The notes under the pieces are model-generated. The model was not told where the DNA came from. It did no database searches and saw nothing but the letters and a program-made list of their open reading frames with translations. Source: Lentinula raphanica (Eukaryota > Basidiomycota > Agaricomycetes > Agaricales > Omphalotaceae). From it: a DNA stretch of 64,000 nucleotides. The position numbers and the translations under genes are program-made. The DNA is taken from the NCBI GenBank assembly GCA_027919835.1, contig JANVFP010000002.1, positions 1,674,001-1,738,000 of the forward strand, in the 5' to 3' direction. Shown one piece after another: positions 33,728-43,604 of this stretch (position 1 is the stretch's first letter; each line of letters opens with the position of its first letter).

Positions 33728-35060
33728 AAAGGCCTATCTTGGGTTATGTTTAGGCAGAACTCGACATTCCTTTGTCGTTTCACCTTCCCCCGGTCCCCTG
33801 AATATATTTGAACGTTCTCCGTTCAGGAGGCAGTGGGTTCAGAAGTGAAGTGTTTTGTGCATACTCGCCCATGCTCACTCAACGGCTTCCAAATGGCCCT
33901 AATGTCAGATTTTGATTCTTTCTCAAGAACTCATCCCATCCAAGTTTTGCAAACATACCCATTCGGCGAGATTCATCAAATGACACACTCTCTAATCCAC
34001 AACATTCAACACCTGCAGGATACAATGTCTGGCACTGACTCAAACTCCACAAGACATACAGTCTTTCATGTAAAGCTGTACCACCAGACTCAAACAAACT
34101 TGTATCCGTGTGGAAGGCATGAAACCTACTATATTCAAGGACAGTGGAAAGCTTGAAGTGAACTTGTTCGCTAAGAGCCCCCTGCTGTCCTGGCGCGCGC
34201 CCGACTTGGACCCTCCGATTGGCAAGACCTGGGCAAGACCGTGGATTCAAGACAGCTGCTTGGCCGGACCTGGACCTGGACCCCTCCCTCTTCCCCCCAG
34301 TCAACGTCTCGTACACCCTCTGAGCGGATGCACAGGGGTATACGGGTTCTCGTGCTGATCTCCCCCTCCCCTAGCCAATGTCTCGTACACCCTCTGAGTG
34401 GATACACAGGGGTATACGGGTTCTTGTGCTAATCTCTCCGTAAAGCCAATGTCTCGTACACCCTCTGAGCGGATGCGCAGGGGTATACGGGTTCTCGTGC
34501 TTTTTGTATACATTTTAAATACTCACTGATGATGTTTTGTGAACAATCTAAGGGAATGCATTGGTACTACATGGCTTCGATGAATTTGCTCCAGAAGCTG
34601 GCTTTAGTTTGTTCATTACACTCCGGAGCTTCAGGTATTGGCCCGGGGCTGGTGGAACACAACACACTTAAGCTTGTGGCCCTGGATCTTATCATCGATC
34701 CTTACACCAACCCGCTCGCTCTGCCTTCCTTCTCAAGTCGACACTCTCATCGACACGATATCTGAACAATCCTGGACGTATGATAACCTTCTCGTCATCC
34801 TTGAGGCATTCGTTCCCTCGATGGTGTTCAAGCCCGATTCGGCGACTCAAGCTACGCCAAGCTCAAATTTGAACGCGTATTCTCTGCCTGTGATCAAAGC
34901 TGTTAGGAAGTTTCGGAGAGATATGTCATTAAAGGAGGTGTATGGAGACGAGGCAAGAGCAGATCAAGAAAACTTATGGAAGTAAGACAAACTTGGGTTA
35001 GGAAGAGGAAGAGGAAGAATGTACAAGATCGACATTGATTCCGACAGCAAGTTGAATAAC
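33728..35060. other. Decayed intergenic region
   Basis: Contains the 72-bp tandem repeats (34306-34503). A plus-strand frame at 34638-34985 has some protein character near its end (WTYDNLLVILEAFVPSM, AYSLPVIKAVRKFRRDMSL) but no ATG context or recognisable domain. It may be a gene remnant; I cannot assign it. Confidence 0.4.
34306..34503. repeat. Three tandem copies of a ~72-bp unit
   Basis: Units starting GTCTCGTACACCCTCTGAG begin at 34306, 34380 and 34451. Each continues through GGATGCACAGGGGTATACGG (with one- or two-base differences) and TTCTCGTGCT. Spacing is 74 then 71 bp; the differences lie mostly in the pyrimidine-rich linkers. The units are 90% or more alike by eye, so the duplication is fairly recent. 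Confidence 0.9.
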
Positions 35061-35440
35061 CTAACTCGACGGCACTGGTATGGCAGCCTTATAAAGACAA
35101 CAGTCTGGGAAAAGCTTTTGAATCTGCTGCAGTATGAACCAAAAAGGTGTAACATAAGTAATGTCAAGATTCCTAGTGTTCATGCTCGCGGAACCACCTG
35201 TCATCATTCCGAAAGCTCCACCATCTCTAGTGACGACAATAGCGCCCGAGTCACCTTCGTTAGAGAAAGAAACCTGGAGAGAGGGAGTCGAAGAACGCTC
35301 ATTGCTATGAGAGTAGACATCGATTTCGTGCATCACCACACGTTTTCCGTAAACCGTTAACGTATTCCTGAGTGATTGATTTCATACCTGTGCTAATGCC
35401 AAAGGTTGTACCGGATGTACGGCCATTTTTTTTAGTCCTT
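35061..35440 (-). pseudogene. Trypsin-like serine protease fragment, copy 1
   Basis: Minus-strand reading gives VSFSNEGDSGAIVVTRDGG, FGMMTGGSASM, LDITYVTPFWFILQQIQK, LFPDCCLYKA and a stop at 35061. GDSG (35244-35255) is the active-site serine motif of chymotrypsin-fold proteases, and the following TGG...DITYVTP...hhxxI...FPxxxLY tail is one I know from fungal secreted or intracellular S1-like proteins. Upstream, KNGRTSGTTFGISTGM is in a different frame from the GDSG block, and no His or Asp part of the catalytic triad or ATG exon is seen. It therefore looks like a 5'-truncated, frameshifted remnant. The next copy upstream is similar. Confidence 0.6.
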
Positions 35441-35605
35441 CAGGTGAAAATGTCCGAAATGTACATTGCGAAGACACGATACTACACCGGAACATATAGA
35501 CATGCAACGAGTGGAGAATTCAAGAAAATACTGTACACCGTCAGGAGGCGAGATGGATCAAGGCAAATGAGAGAGGACTGTCTAACCGGCATCGATAATA
35601 ATCAC

Positions 35606-35985
35606 CTAATTCGACGGCACCGTCGTATTGGCAGCCTGATAGAGACAGCAGTCAGGGAAAACAGTCCGAATCTGCTCTAATATGAGCCAAAAAGGTGTAA
35701 GATAAGTAACATCAGCGACAGCAGAGCTACGACTGGCAGCACCACCAGTGATCATCCCGGCAATCCTTCCATTTCTAGGACGATAGAGCCCGAGTCACCA
35801 GGAGCAGAGAAAACAGCACGACCAGAGAAAGCAGGGCCATTGTTATATGGCAAGATAGCCATTTCGTTTGTCGTCGTGCTGAATCCTTCATAGTGGTTCC
35901 GAACGATTAATTCCATACCGGTGCTGCAGCCAAACGTTGTACCCGTTACGGAGCCATTTTTTAGAACGAGCAGACATTTACTCCC
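35606..35985 (-). pseudogene. Trypsin-like serine protease fragment, copy 2 (frameshifted)
   Basis: Closely similar to copy 1, about 540 bp upstream of it in gene orientation. It reads LLVLKNGSVTGTTFGCSTGM, FSGRAVFSAPGDSGSIVL, then the frame breaks. RNGRIAGMITGGAASRSS, VADVTYLTPFWLILEQIRT and VFPDCCLYQA continue in another frame to a TAG at 35606. The break is just after the GDSG (35788-35799), near 35770-35785, and no intron signals explain it. Only the C-terminal third of the protease is present. The two copies form a decayed tandem duplication. Confidence 0.65.
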
Positions 35986-36290
35986 ACTCTTGTCGAGGTG
36001 CTGGGGTCGGCGAATCTCTGTTGATGTAATCGAAGTCGTCGATACGAGTTTACGACAACAGCGACAATGACGGTTGACGAAGAGTTGGACGTTGTTGTTT
36101 TATATATGTGTGTGGTGTAAAGACGCGGACAATGACTAGCGACATGTACAGAAATTATGAGCTTAAGAGAAGTCAACGAGTGAGCGAGTGAGAAAATGGG
36201 AACGACGATGTACGTCTAAGAGCTCGAACACAGCACCTCGTATGTTGACCGTTATCCTCCTCCTCATCCGGGTCCTTGGGCACTCGGTCT

Positions 36291-36360
36291 TCATACAGCG
36301 ACTTCATGAAGAGGGAGTAGAGGCGTTGCATAAGAGCGCGAAGCATCTGGGTGTAGAAAG
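36291..36360 (+). pseudogene. Duplicated last exon of the nitronate monooxygenase gene
   Basis: These 70 bases match 33660-33731 (the last exon and stop of the nitronate monooxygenase gene) with about six substitutions and a 2-base deletion that removes the stop. In the same frame it reads IQRLHEEGVEALHKSAKHLGV versus IQRLHEEAAEALRKSAKILGV. Nothing else of the gene is visible around it. Confidence 0.8.
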
Positions 36361-37417
36361 ACCAGCGAACTGCGAACGCGTGTTGTGTCGCGTTGCGCAA
36401 TCACTCGCGGGTCATGCAGATGGGTCTTCATTATTCCTGGAATCTTCAAAACCTTCACAGTCATCAATGATATCCATCGAGCGGTCGAGCGGTGCAATGA
36501 CTCTCAAAGCTAGGTGTAATCCAGCATATGACACCATAACTCCACTGCGTTGACGGTTGAAATTTCAAAAACTCGGTGGTCTGACGAATCTTCAAAGTTT
36601 AAGCTCCATCCGAGTTCGAAGGCAAGACTCAAAGTCTTAATCCTGCACTCTAATCAAAGACAGGATATAAGAGAGTTAGGAACATCTGAACGGGATTGAT
36701 TCACGAAGATTGAACGCACCGAATGGTATATCTCTGAAATCAGATTGAAAGCTCATCCTCGTCTTCTCGGTATTACTCTCCAAGCATTCCTAGGCGACCA
36801 TTATGATATGAATCATGATTTGTCTCCTAAGTTTCGAAAGATCATGCATCGCGCTACCATCTTATGACCAGCCGGGGCTTGAGTGCTTCATCACGAGTCT
36901 TCCGAGGCTTCCGACGTACTGAAAATTCGCTTGCGAAAAGTATCTGGAGCTGGAGAATGACCTAGGAAAGGTATCGGACAGCGGCGTACAATCTGTAAGG
37001 TAGAATTTGGTAGAATCAAGAGCAGAGGTAGGTGTCGGGCGCCTATTCTACTACGCCTTTGATATTGTACCACCACCCCGGTAAGGTTGCAAGTCGGGAG
37101 GACGGTTAATGAGAAGCTCACTGTAAGCCGTTCAAATCGTGCTCTTCAATTCCAATTCGATATCCTTATACACCATTGCAGTTGTGCCATTTCCAAATGA
37201 GAACGAATCGTTAACGCGTTAAGCTTCAAGCTTGACGCAAAGAAAGGCTAGAACACAAAGTTAACAAAGTTTACCGTTCCTCTCCCGAATTCGTTATGGC
37301 ATACGCATGACACGCATAAATCAAGTGCGGGGCAAGTTCACCGATGAATCGCAGTGAATCGCCTGACCTTGGCATCTTAACCCGTTTTACGCGTCACCGG
37401 ACCTGCTGTTTTTCCGA
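36361..37417. other. Intergenic region upstream of alpha-glucosidase
   Basis: No gene is seen. AAGCTTCAAGCTTGA occurs at about 37220. An open frame continues past the duplicated exon to 36553 but has no recognisable content. Confidence 0.4.
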
Positions 37418-37424
37418 TATAAAG
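37418..37424 (+). promoter_or_regulatory. TATA-like box of the alpha-glucosidase gene
   Basis: TATAAAG lies 37 bp before the ATG at 37461, close for a TATA box but consistent with a short leader. Confidence 0.4.
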
Positions 37425-37460
37425 CACGTTCCGTGAACTCTACGGGTCCCTCGAGCCACC

Positions 37461-40400
37461 ATGGTTCGCCCAAGGATAGCCTCTCTGCTCTCTTTACTCC
37501 CTTTCGTGACCTTTGCGAGCGCGACGTGGATTGAGCCTTCTGTGCTCGATGCATGTCCTGGATACAATGTCACGAACGCAGTTGACCAAGACGGAACGTT
37601 CACTGCAAACCTTGTTCTCGCTGGTGCAGGTTGCAATGTCTTTGGAACCGATGTAGAGGCTCTCAATCTAACGGTCACCTACGAAACTGGTCCGTCGGTC
37701 GTTATATGTCCCCACTGTATCTTGTACTGACTGAGTACACCCACAGCGAACCGTATCCATGTTAAAATCACAGACACCAACAGCTCTCGCTATGAGGTCC
37801 CAGAATCCGTTCTTCCTCGACCAAACGCCACATTCCAAGGTTCCCCCACTGATGCCGCGATTCAATTCAACTACACCTCATCTCCTTTTTCATTCACCAT
37901 CTTCCGTACCTCAACCAACGAAGTTCTTTTCACCACCGCATCCCATCCTCTCATCTTCGAGCCACAGTACCTCCGCGTGAAAACCGCGCTGCCTCCAAAC
38001 GCCAATATATACGGTCTCGGCGAACATAGTGACTCTTTCCGTCTTTCTACGTTCAACACCACACGTACGCTCTGGTCTCGGGACTCATACGAGATTCCTA
38101 CGGGGACGAATTTGTATGGGAACCATCCTATTTACTTTGAACATCGGACGAGTGGTACTCACGGGGTATTCCTGTTGAACTCGAACGGGATGGATATCAA
38201 GATCAATGATACGGAGAGTACGGATGGAAGTGCGACATTAGAGTATAATGTGCTCGGGGGGTTATTGGATTTCTATTTCCTGGCGGGGAGCGAGGATGAT
38301 CCCTTGGAGGTTTCTAAACAGTATGCCGAGGTTGTGGGAACACCTGCAGAGGTTCCATACTGGAGTTTTGGATTACACCAGTGTCGATTCGGTTATACGA
38401 GTACGTCGTGTTCCTTTTGTCTCCATTCTTCTCGGATACTGAATGAACCGCAGGTTATGTCGACGTCGCCGATGTCATCACTAATTATTCAGAAGCCAAC
38501 ATACCTCTGGAGACTATGTGGACTGATATCGGCATGTGTCCCTCTTTTCGAGCCTAACTTACAAATTCATCATACTTCCTCAACAGACTACATGGACGGG
38601 CGTCGAATTTTCACAGTTGACCCTACATACTTTCCGCTAGACCGGATGAGAGAGATTGTCGACTATCTCCATGCTCATGATCAGAAATACGGTACGTCTC
38701 TTTCTGTCTCGACCTCATCATCTGTTTTTATACATTGCTAACTACCTCATTACGGTCAGTTCTCATGACGGATCCTGCGGTAGCCTATGCTCCTGGAGAA
38801 GGGTACGGGACGTACGATCGTGGAACGGATATGGATATCTGGTTGAAGATGCCAAATGGCAGTGCTGAGCTTGCACTTGTATGGCCTGGTGCGTAACTCA
38901 AACGTTCTGTCCGTGGCCGAAAGCTCATGTCTATTTCATGGTATAGGTGTCACGAATTATCCAGGTACGCTTCACATATCCTTTGTCTCAGAAAGTCAAG
39001 GCACTCATACATTGATTCACTATAGATTGGTTCCATCCTTCTGTTCAAGAGTATGTCCTTATGCGATCATTCCATGACCGATCTGCCTAATCTCCACCTC
39101 ATAGCTTCTGGACGACAGAATTCAGTCTATTCTACAACTCCACAGACGGGATCGACATCGACGGTGCTTGGATTGATATGAATGAACCTTCAAATGTACG
39201 CGTCTTATCTTTGTCTTCTTACCTTGCCCTAATGAACACTTCCTTTTTCTCAACGCCACACACACAGTTCTGCGTCCTCCCTTGTGAAGATCCGTTCCAA
39301 CAAGCCATAGAGCAGGATCTTCCTCCGCCTAGAACCGCTGCCGCCCCCGACCCTGATACTCCAATCTTCGGCAACTGGTCTTCCTCATCTTCGTTGACCA
39401 AGAGAGACGACTTACTGAACCCTCCTTACGCTATTCAAAACGCGGCTGGAAACCTGTCAGCTTCAACTGCTTGGGTACGTCTCTACTCGAAAAATTGCAT
39501 CGGTTCCCTTGTTCAATCCTGATCTTTTTTCCACTTCCACAGACCAACGCAACCCACGCCAACGGCCTCGTCGAATACGACACCCATAACCTCTACGGAA
39601 CCATGATGTCCGTCGCCACCCGTGCCGCCATGCTTGCCCGAAGACCTGGTCTCCGTACCCTCGTCATCACCCGATCTACATTCGCAGGCGCCGGAGCCCA
39701 TGTCGGTAAATGGCTCGGGGACAACTTTAGCTCGTGGGCAGAGTACCGGCTGAGTATCGCGGGAATGCTGGGTATGGCTGGGGTATATCAGATCCCAATG
39801 GTGGGAAGTGATATTTGTGGGTATGCGGAGAATACGACGAGTACATTGTGTGCGAGGTGGGCAATGTTGGGTGGCTTTTATCCGTTCATGAGGAATGTGA
39901 GTGTCCCCTTCGTGCCTTTTTCTTTTCAAAGGTCGTCTCTGATGCTTCTTCTTAAGCATAACGCCGACACTGCAATCAGTCAAGAGTTCTACCGTTGGCC
40001 TGTTACTGCCCAAGCCGCAAGAAACGTCCTGGATATCAGGTATGCGGACTTCAAAATTCAGAGTGTACATTCTCATTATGATCAATAATAGGTATCGACT
40101 TATGGACTACTTCTACACCACCTTCCACCAAGCTTCTCTCGATGGAAGTCCTGTTCTCCAGCCCCTTTGGTACAAATATCCCAAAGATCCTTCTACCTAC
40201 CCTATCGACCTCCAATTCCTCTTCGGCCCATCCATCCTTGTATCTCCGGTAACTGAAGAAAACTCGACGTCAGTCACCGCCTACTTCCCCAACGATACAT
40301 TCTATGACTTCCTCGCCCTTTCACCTCTCACCGGGAACGGCACAAACACCACACTCACCGATGTAGACTTCGACCAAATCCCAGTCCACATCATCGGCGG

Positions 40401-40809
40401 ATCCGTCGTCCCTCTCCGTGTCAATGGGACGATGACCACCACAGAACTGCGGCAGATGGACTTTGAGATAGTTGTTGCCCCTGGTGTGGATGGAGAGGCT
40501 TCTGGAGCACTGTATGTCGACGATGGGGTTTCGCTGGACCAGACAAATGGGACGACAGAGGTGCAGTTTGGGTATCAGGACGGGGTGCTCAATGTGAATG
40601 GAACGTTTGAGTATGACCTGGGGGTGAATGTTGCCGAGGTCAAGATTCTCGGGGTTCAAAAGGCTCCAGCGAATGTATCTGTTGTTGATCAAGAAGGAAA
40701 CTCTGTTGGGAATGGAACATTTGAATTCAATGAAGGGACACAGGTGGTTAGTGTTGTGCTCGGGATTCCGTTCGATGGAGGGTTCGAGGTCCAACTGCAT
40801 CAGTCATGA
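37461..40809 (+). CDS. Secreted alpha-glucosidase, glycoside hydrolase family 31
   Basis: This enzyme releases glucose from maltose and starch oligomers outside the cell. It begins [21 protein letters not shown] (signal peptide) and joins about 12 exons to roughly 900 residues, normal for fungal GH31. Landmarks in order: [70 protein letters not shown], the nucleophile motif [32 protein letters not shown] with the likely acid/base Asp, [15 protein letters not shown], and the C-terminal beta domain with [18 protein letters not shown] and YVDDGVSLD. Many NxT/S sites fit a glycosylated secreted protein. The last exon begins near 40091 and ends HQS, TGA at 40809. All key regions are present. Confidence 0.95.
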
Positions 40810-41570
40810 TGAAACCATTTCAAGGACGAGGACAGACAATACAATTATGTGTAAATTTTCTAATGCAACTCGATACAGATCTTGCTCATTCTCCAAGTGA
40901 TGCTGTTCTTGCTTGCTCCATATAGCCGTGAGCTTTTGAGGTCGAGCTGTACATCGAAAGCAGTTTGCACGGTCCAAGTACCCTCACCTCATGTGGTCCG
41001 TTGACCGAAGACGCTTGCTGGTGTCATCTGTGGCTATATGTGATACCATATGTGGTAGCTGAGGACCACATACCACATATGTTCGCAAGTCGGGGGATAG
41101 TCATGTGGTTGATATGCCACTTCGAACGCATGCGACCTCACCATGATCATGTCGCAACCTATGCGAACGTGTGATTCATACCTTTTCTGCGATGATGATA
41201 GTACAAGAATGATTTTGATTCGTGAATCTAAGACAAATACAGAAAAGACAGGTCACAGAAGCATAGCATGCAAAGTATAGGACTTGCATCGTCCTGGTAC
41301 TCAGCATCGGGAGTCGGTACTGATCACGGCGCCTGATCCTTACTTGGTACGCTCTGAATCCTGATTCTCAAGGATTAATATGGGCATGATAGTCACTAGT
41401 GGACAAAAAATAAAACCTCACCAATGTTGGAAGGAGCGGTTTGGACCTGCCACCAATGGTGCTATCAGTTGCGGGGTGAATCGGGTTCAATGTGACTCCT
41501 TCCGGTGTGTATCCATCGGAATAAAAACCAACACTGAAGAAGCCAGTCAAAATCCGAGAAAGTTGTGTGA
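40810..41570. other. Intergenic region with an 11-bp inverted repeat
   Basis: CATATGTGGTA (41047-41057) and TACCACATATG (41071-41081) are perfect inverted repeats with a 13-bp loop; further CATGTGGT words lie nearby. No gene is seen. Confidence 0.55.
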
Positions 41571-42529
41571 CTAATGCAAATTCTCGCACCCATTTTCATC
41601 AGCTAAACCGATCCCAGTCATATCCCCTACCTCCAGCCATTTGCGTTCTAATCGGCCAATGCGTCTCCTATCCTTAGCTGTCTGCGCCTTAGTTTTCCCC
41701 TTCCAAGCGGTGCGCTTGTAATATTCGATTTGCTTCCTCAGTTTGTCTGTTCCAGCTATAACGAAAAGATACTGAGGGACACATCATAACACAAATTGCC
41801 AGAATATCACGAACCGAGTTGAGCATAAACGAAATATTCATTGAGCAACTCCTTTTGAGGGGACACGTCATTTCGTCGGACATCAGAGATGAGATTGATG
41901 AGTCGTCTTTGTAACAATTGGACCTCAGGCTTCGTCGAGCTTTCATAGTTAAATAGAGATTTAGTCTGTTCAATCTTCTCTATTTTGTCCTCGTCTGTGG
42001 GTTCTGCATTGCAAATGCGGAATAAGCTCAGGTCCCAGGAAATCCGACATCTCATGAAAATGTATTTACTGTACTCTTCCCTGGGTTGGAATAATCGTCC
42101 GCCTCCATAGTTGAATATCAGCAATGCAATAATCAGCAAAATCGTACAAATTAACCCTACCTGGACCCGAGACTAGTCCGGCTGCAGTCGAAACCGTCGT
42201 ATGCCATGGGTCTCGCCCCACTGACCTGCAGTTTGTATCCCATTGAGGCTCTAGACATGTTAAAAGTGCTGTGGTCCTGCTTGTTGACCCGGAACTCGAG
42301 TCTAGTGTTCGAAATGTTAGTACATAACGCAAATAAAAACACAAAATTCATGAGATTGAATCACAATAGCCACACATTGAAACACAACATATGTACCTTG
42401 AGAAGCCCGGGCTTGAATAGTTGGTGGCAAAGCGGAGAGATCGTTCTCGTCCGGGACAGGGAGACCAAGAACCGGGATCATCCCAACAGCAGCGATGAGG
42501 ATCGAGAGTTGTAAACGTGAAAGGATCAT
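41571..42529 (-). CDS. Unrecognised secreted protein
   Basis: No family is recognised. Exon 1 from the ATG at 42529 encodes a signal peptide, MILSRLQLSILIAAVGMIPVLG, then LPVPDENDLSALPPTIQARA. An intron (GTACAT donor) leads to a second exon at about 42313-42170 whose frame is uncertain. Exon 3 (about 42070-41811) reads IFMRCRISWDLSLFRICNAE, KIEQTKSLFNYES, LLQRRLINLISDVRRNDVSPQ and NEYFVYAQL. The last exon is basic: AGTDKLRKQIEYYKRTAWKG, KTKAQTAKDRRRIGRLERKW, ending DENGCENLH with a TAG at 41571. The helical, charged 3' part looks like a coiled coil. It lies between the alpha-glucosidase and HIRA genes with no evident link to either. Confidence 0.5.
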
Positions 42530-43604
42530 TGTGAATCGTTACTAGTAATAATCAGTGAAACTGGAAGAGGTGGAGTGACGGCACTCGGAAAATTTTGGAA
42601 CGGTTGAGGCAGTAGACTTTGGAGACCAGCTCTGGGGGGGTTTCGAGGAAATTGACAGTTGTCTTATACTAAAGAAATATGCCTCAAATCTCATACCCAC
42701 GAGTTCGGCCTAAATACTATGATCTACTATGATAGGATCTGATAGGATGCGTCGGGAAATCATTTCTCTGTCAAAAACCCCTTCGGGAGATTGGCTGGAC
42801 AGGGCTGGACCCAGCGGGACCAGACGATCTCAGGACAGGACTATGGGACCCTGCTTGAACACTGTTTTACATCAACGTACCCTGGTAGGGTTCAACACCT
42901 TGCTTGCTTTTGCAGGTTCTCTGACTTTTTGAAGGAGAGTCTTGTAGTCTTGACAGCGCTTCCGGAAAACTACCTCAGTGTGCGTTTTTTCGCCTGCGTA
43001 AGAATTAAATAAAATAAGAACCCAGTCTAAGCGTAGTAAGCGAGGAAGGAAAGGAAAATATGTACTCAGCTCCACCGGAGGTGCCGGTGGGGTCCCACAA
43101 GGGAACTAATGATAGGGCACGAACCCAGCCCAATGCCTTTCGTATGCTGTAAAATAAAATGGAAATGGGGCTCGATACTGATGCTGGTGGAATATAGCGA
43201 ATAGCGAATGAGCAGGAAAACGTGGAAGATCAATGCTGCAGGTGGATGAAGTAGCGTGTAAAGCAAAGCTGGCGCAAAGTACCTGTAGCGTTAGTACGCC
43301 TTGCTGACGGATGTGCGCATCAATGGAAACTACATATCGCAACAAGCGAACATTTGAGATTCCGAGTTCAATCCTTGTATTCCTGCAATTGCGATGAATT
43401 TTACTTTTCATTGAGCGCTGATTCTGGGCTGTTGAGCGCGTCCGTTCCTCACTAGATGGGACAAGGCTAACCAAGGCGACACAAAGGTAGAAATATGTTG
43501 CATCGCGTAACGCCAGTTCGAACGGCGTCAGTCTCGAAAATTCGCACATGAGGCATGAATCATGATAGCAGCAGTTGTTACAGATTCCACCCCCCTGTAC
43601 AAGG
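42530..43604. other. 1.1-kb intergenic region
   Basis: Between two minus-strand genes. Minus-strand frames at 43106-43549 include MCEFSRLTPFELALRDATYF but no recognisable domain and no good exon chain; I leave it unassigned. A tRNA-like B-box word near 43365 does not fold. Confidence 0.4.

Noticed and set aside
34306..34503. CRISPR-like array
   Set aside because: The three units are contiguous tandem repeats without unique spacers, and this is a eukaryotic genome.
36188..36553. 121-codon plus-strand frame
   Set aside because: Only the 70-bp stretch copied from the nitronate monooxygenase gene has protein character; the rest does not look coding.
43265..43395. Possible tRNA (words like GTAGCGTTAGTACGC and GAGTTCAATCC)
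   Set aside because: A-box-like and B-box-like words are present but no T stem or acceptor stem pairs, even allowing an intron.
43106..43549. 147-codon minus-strand frame after the HIRA gene
   Set aside because: No recognisable domain and no convincing exon chain; stops appear when probable introns are removed.
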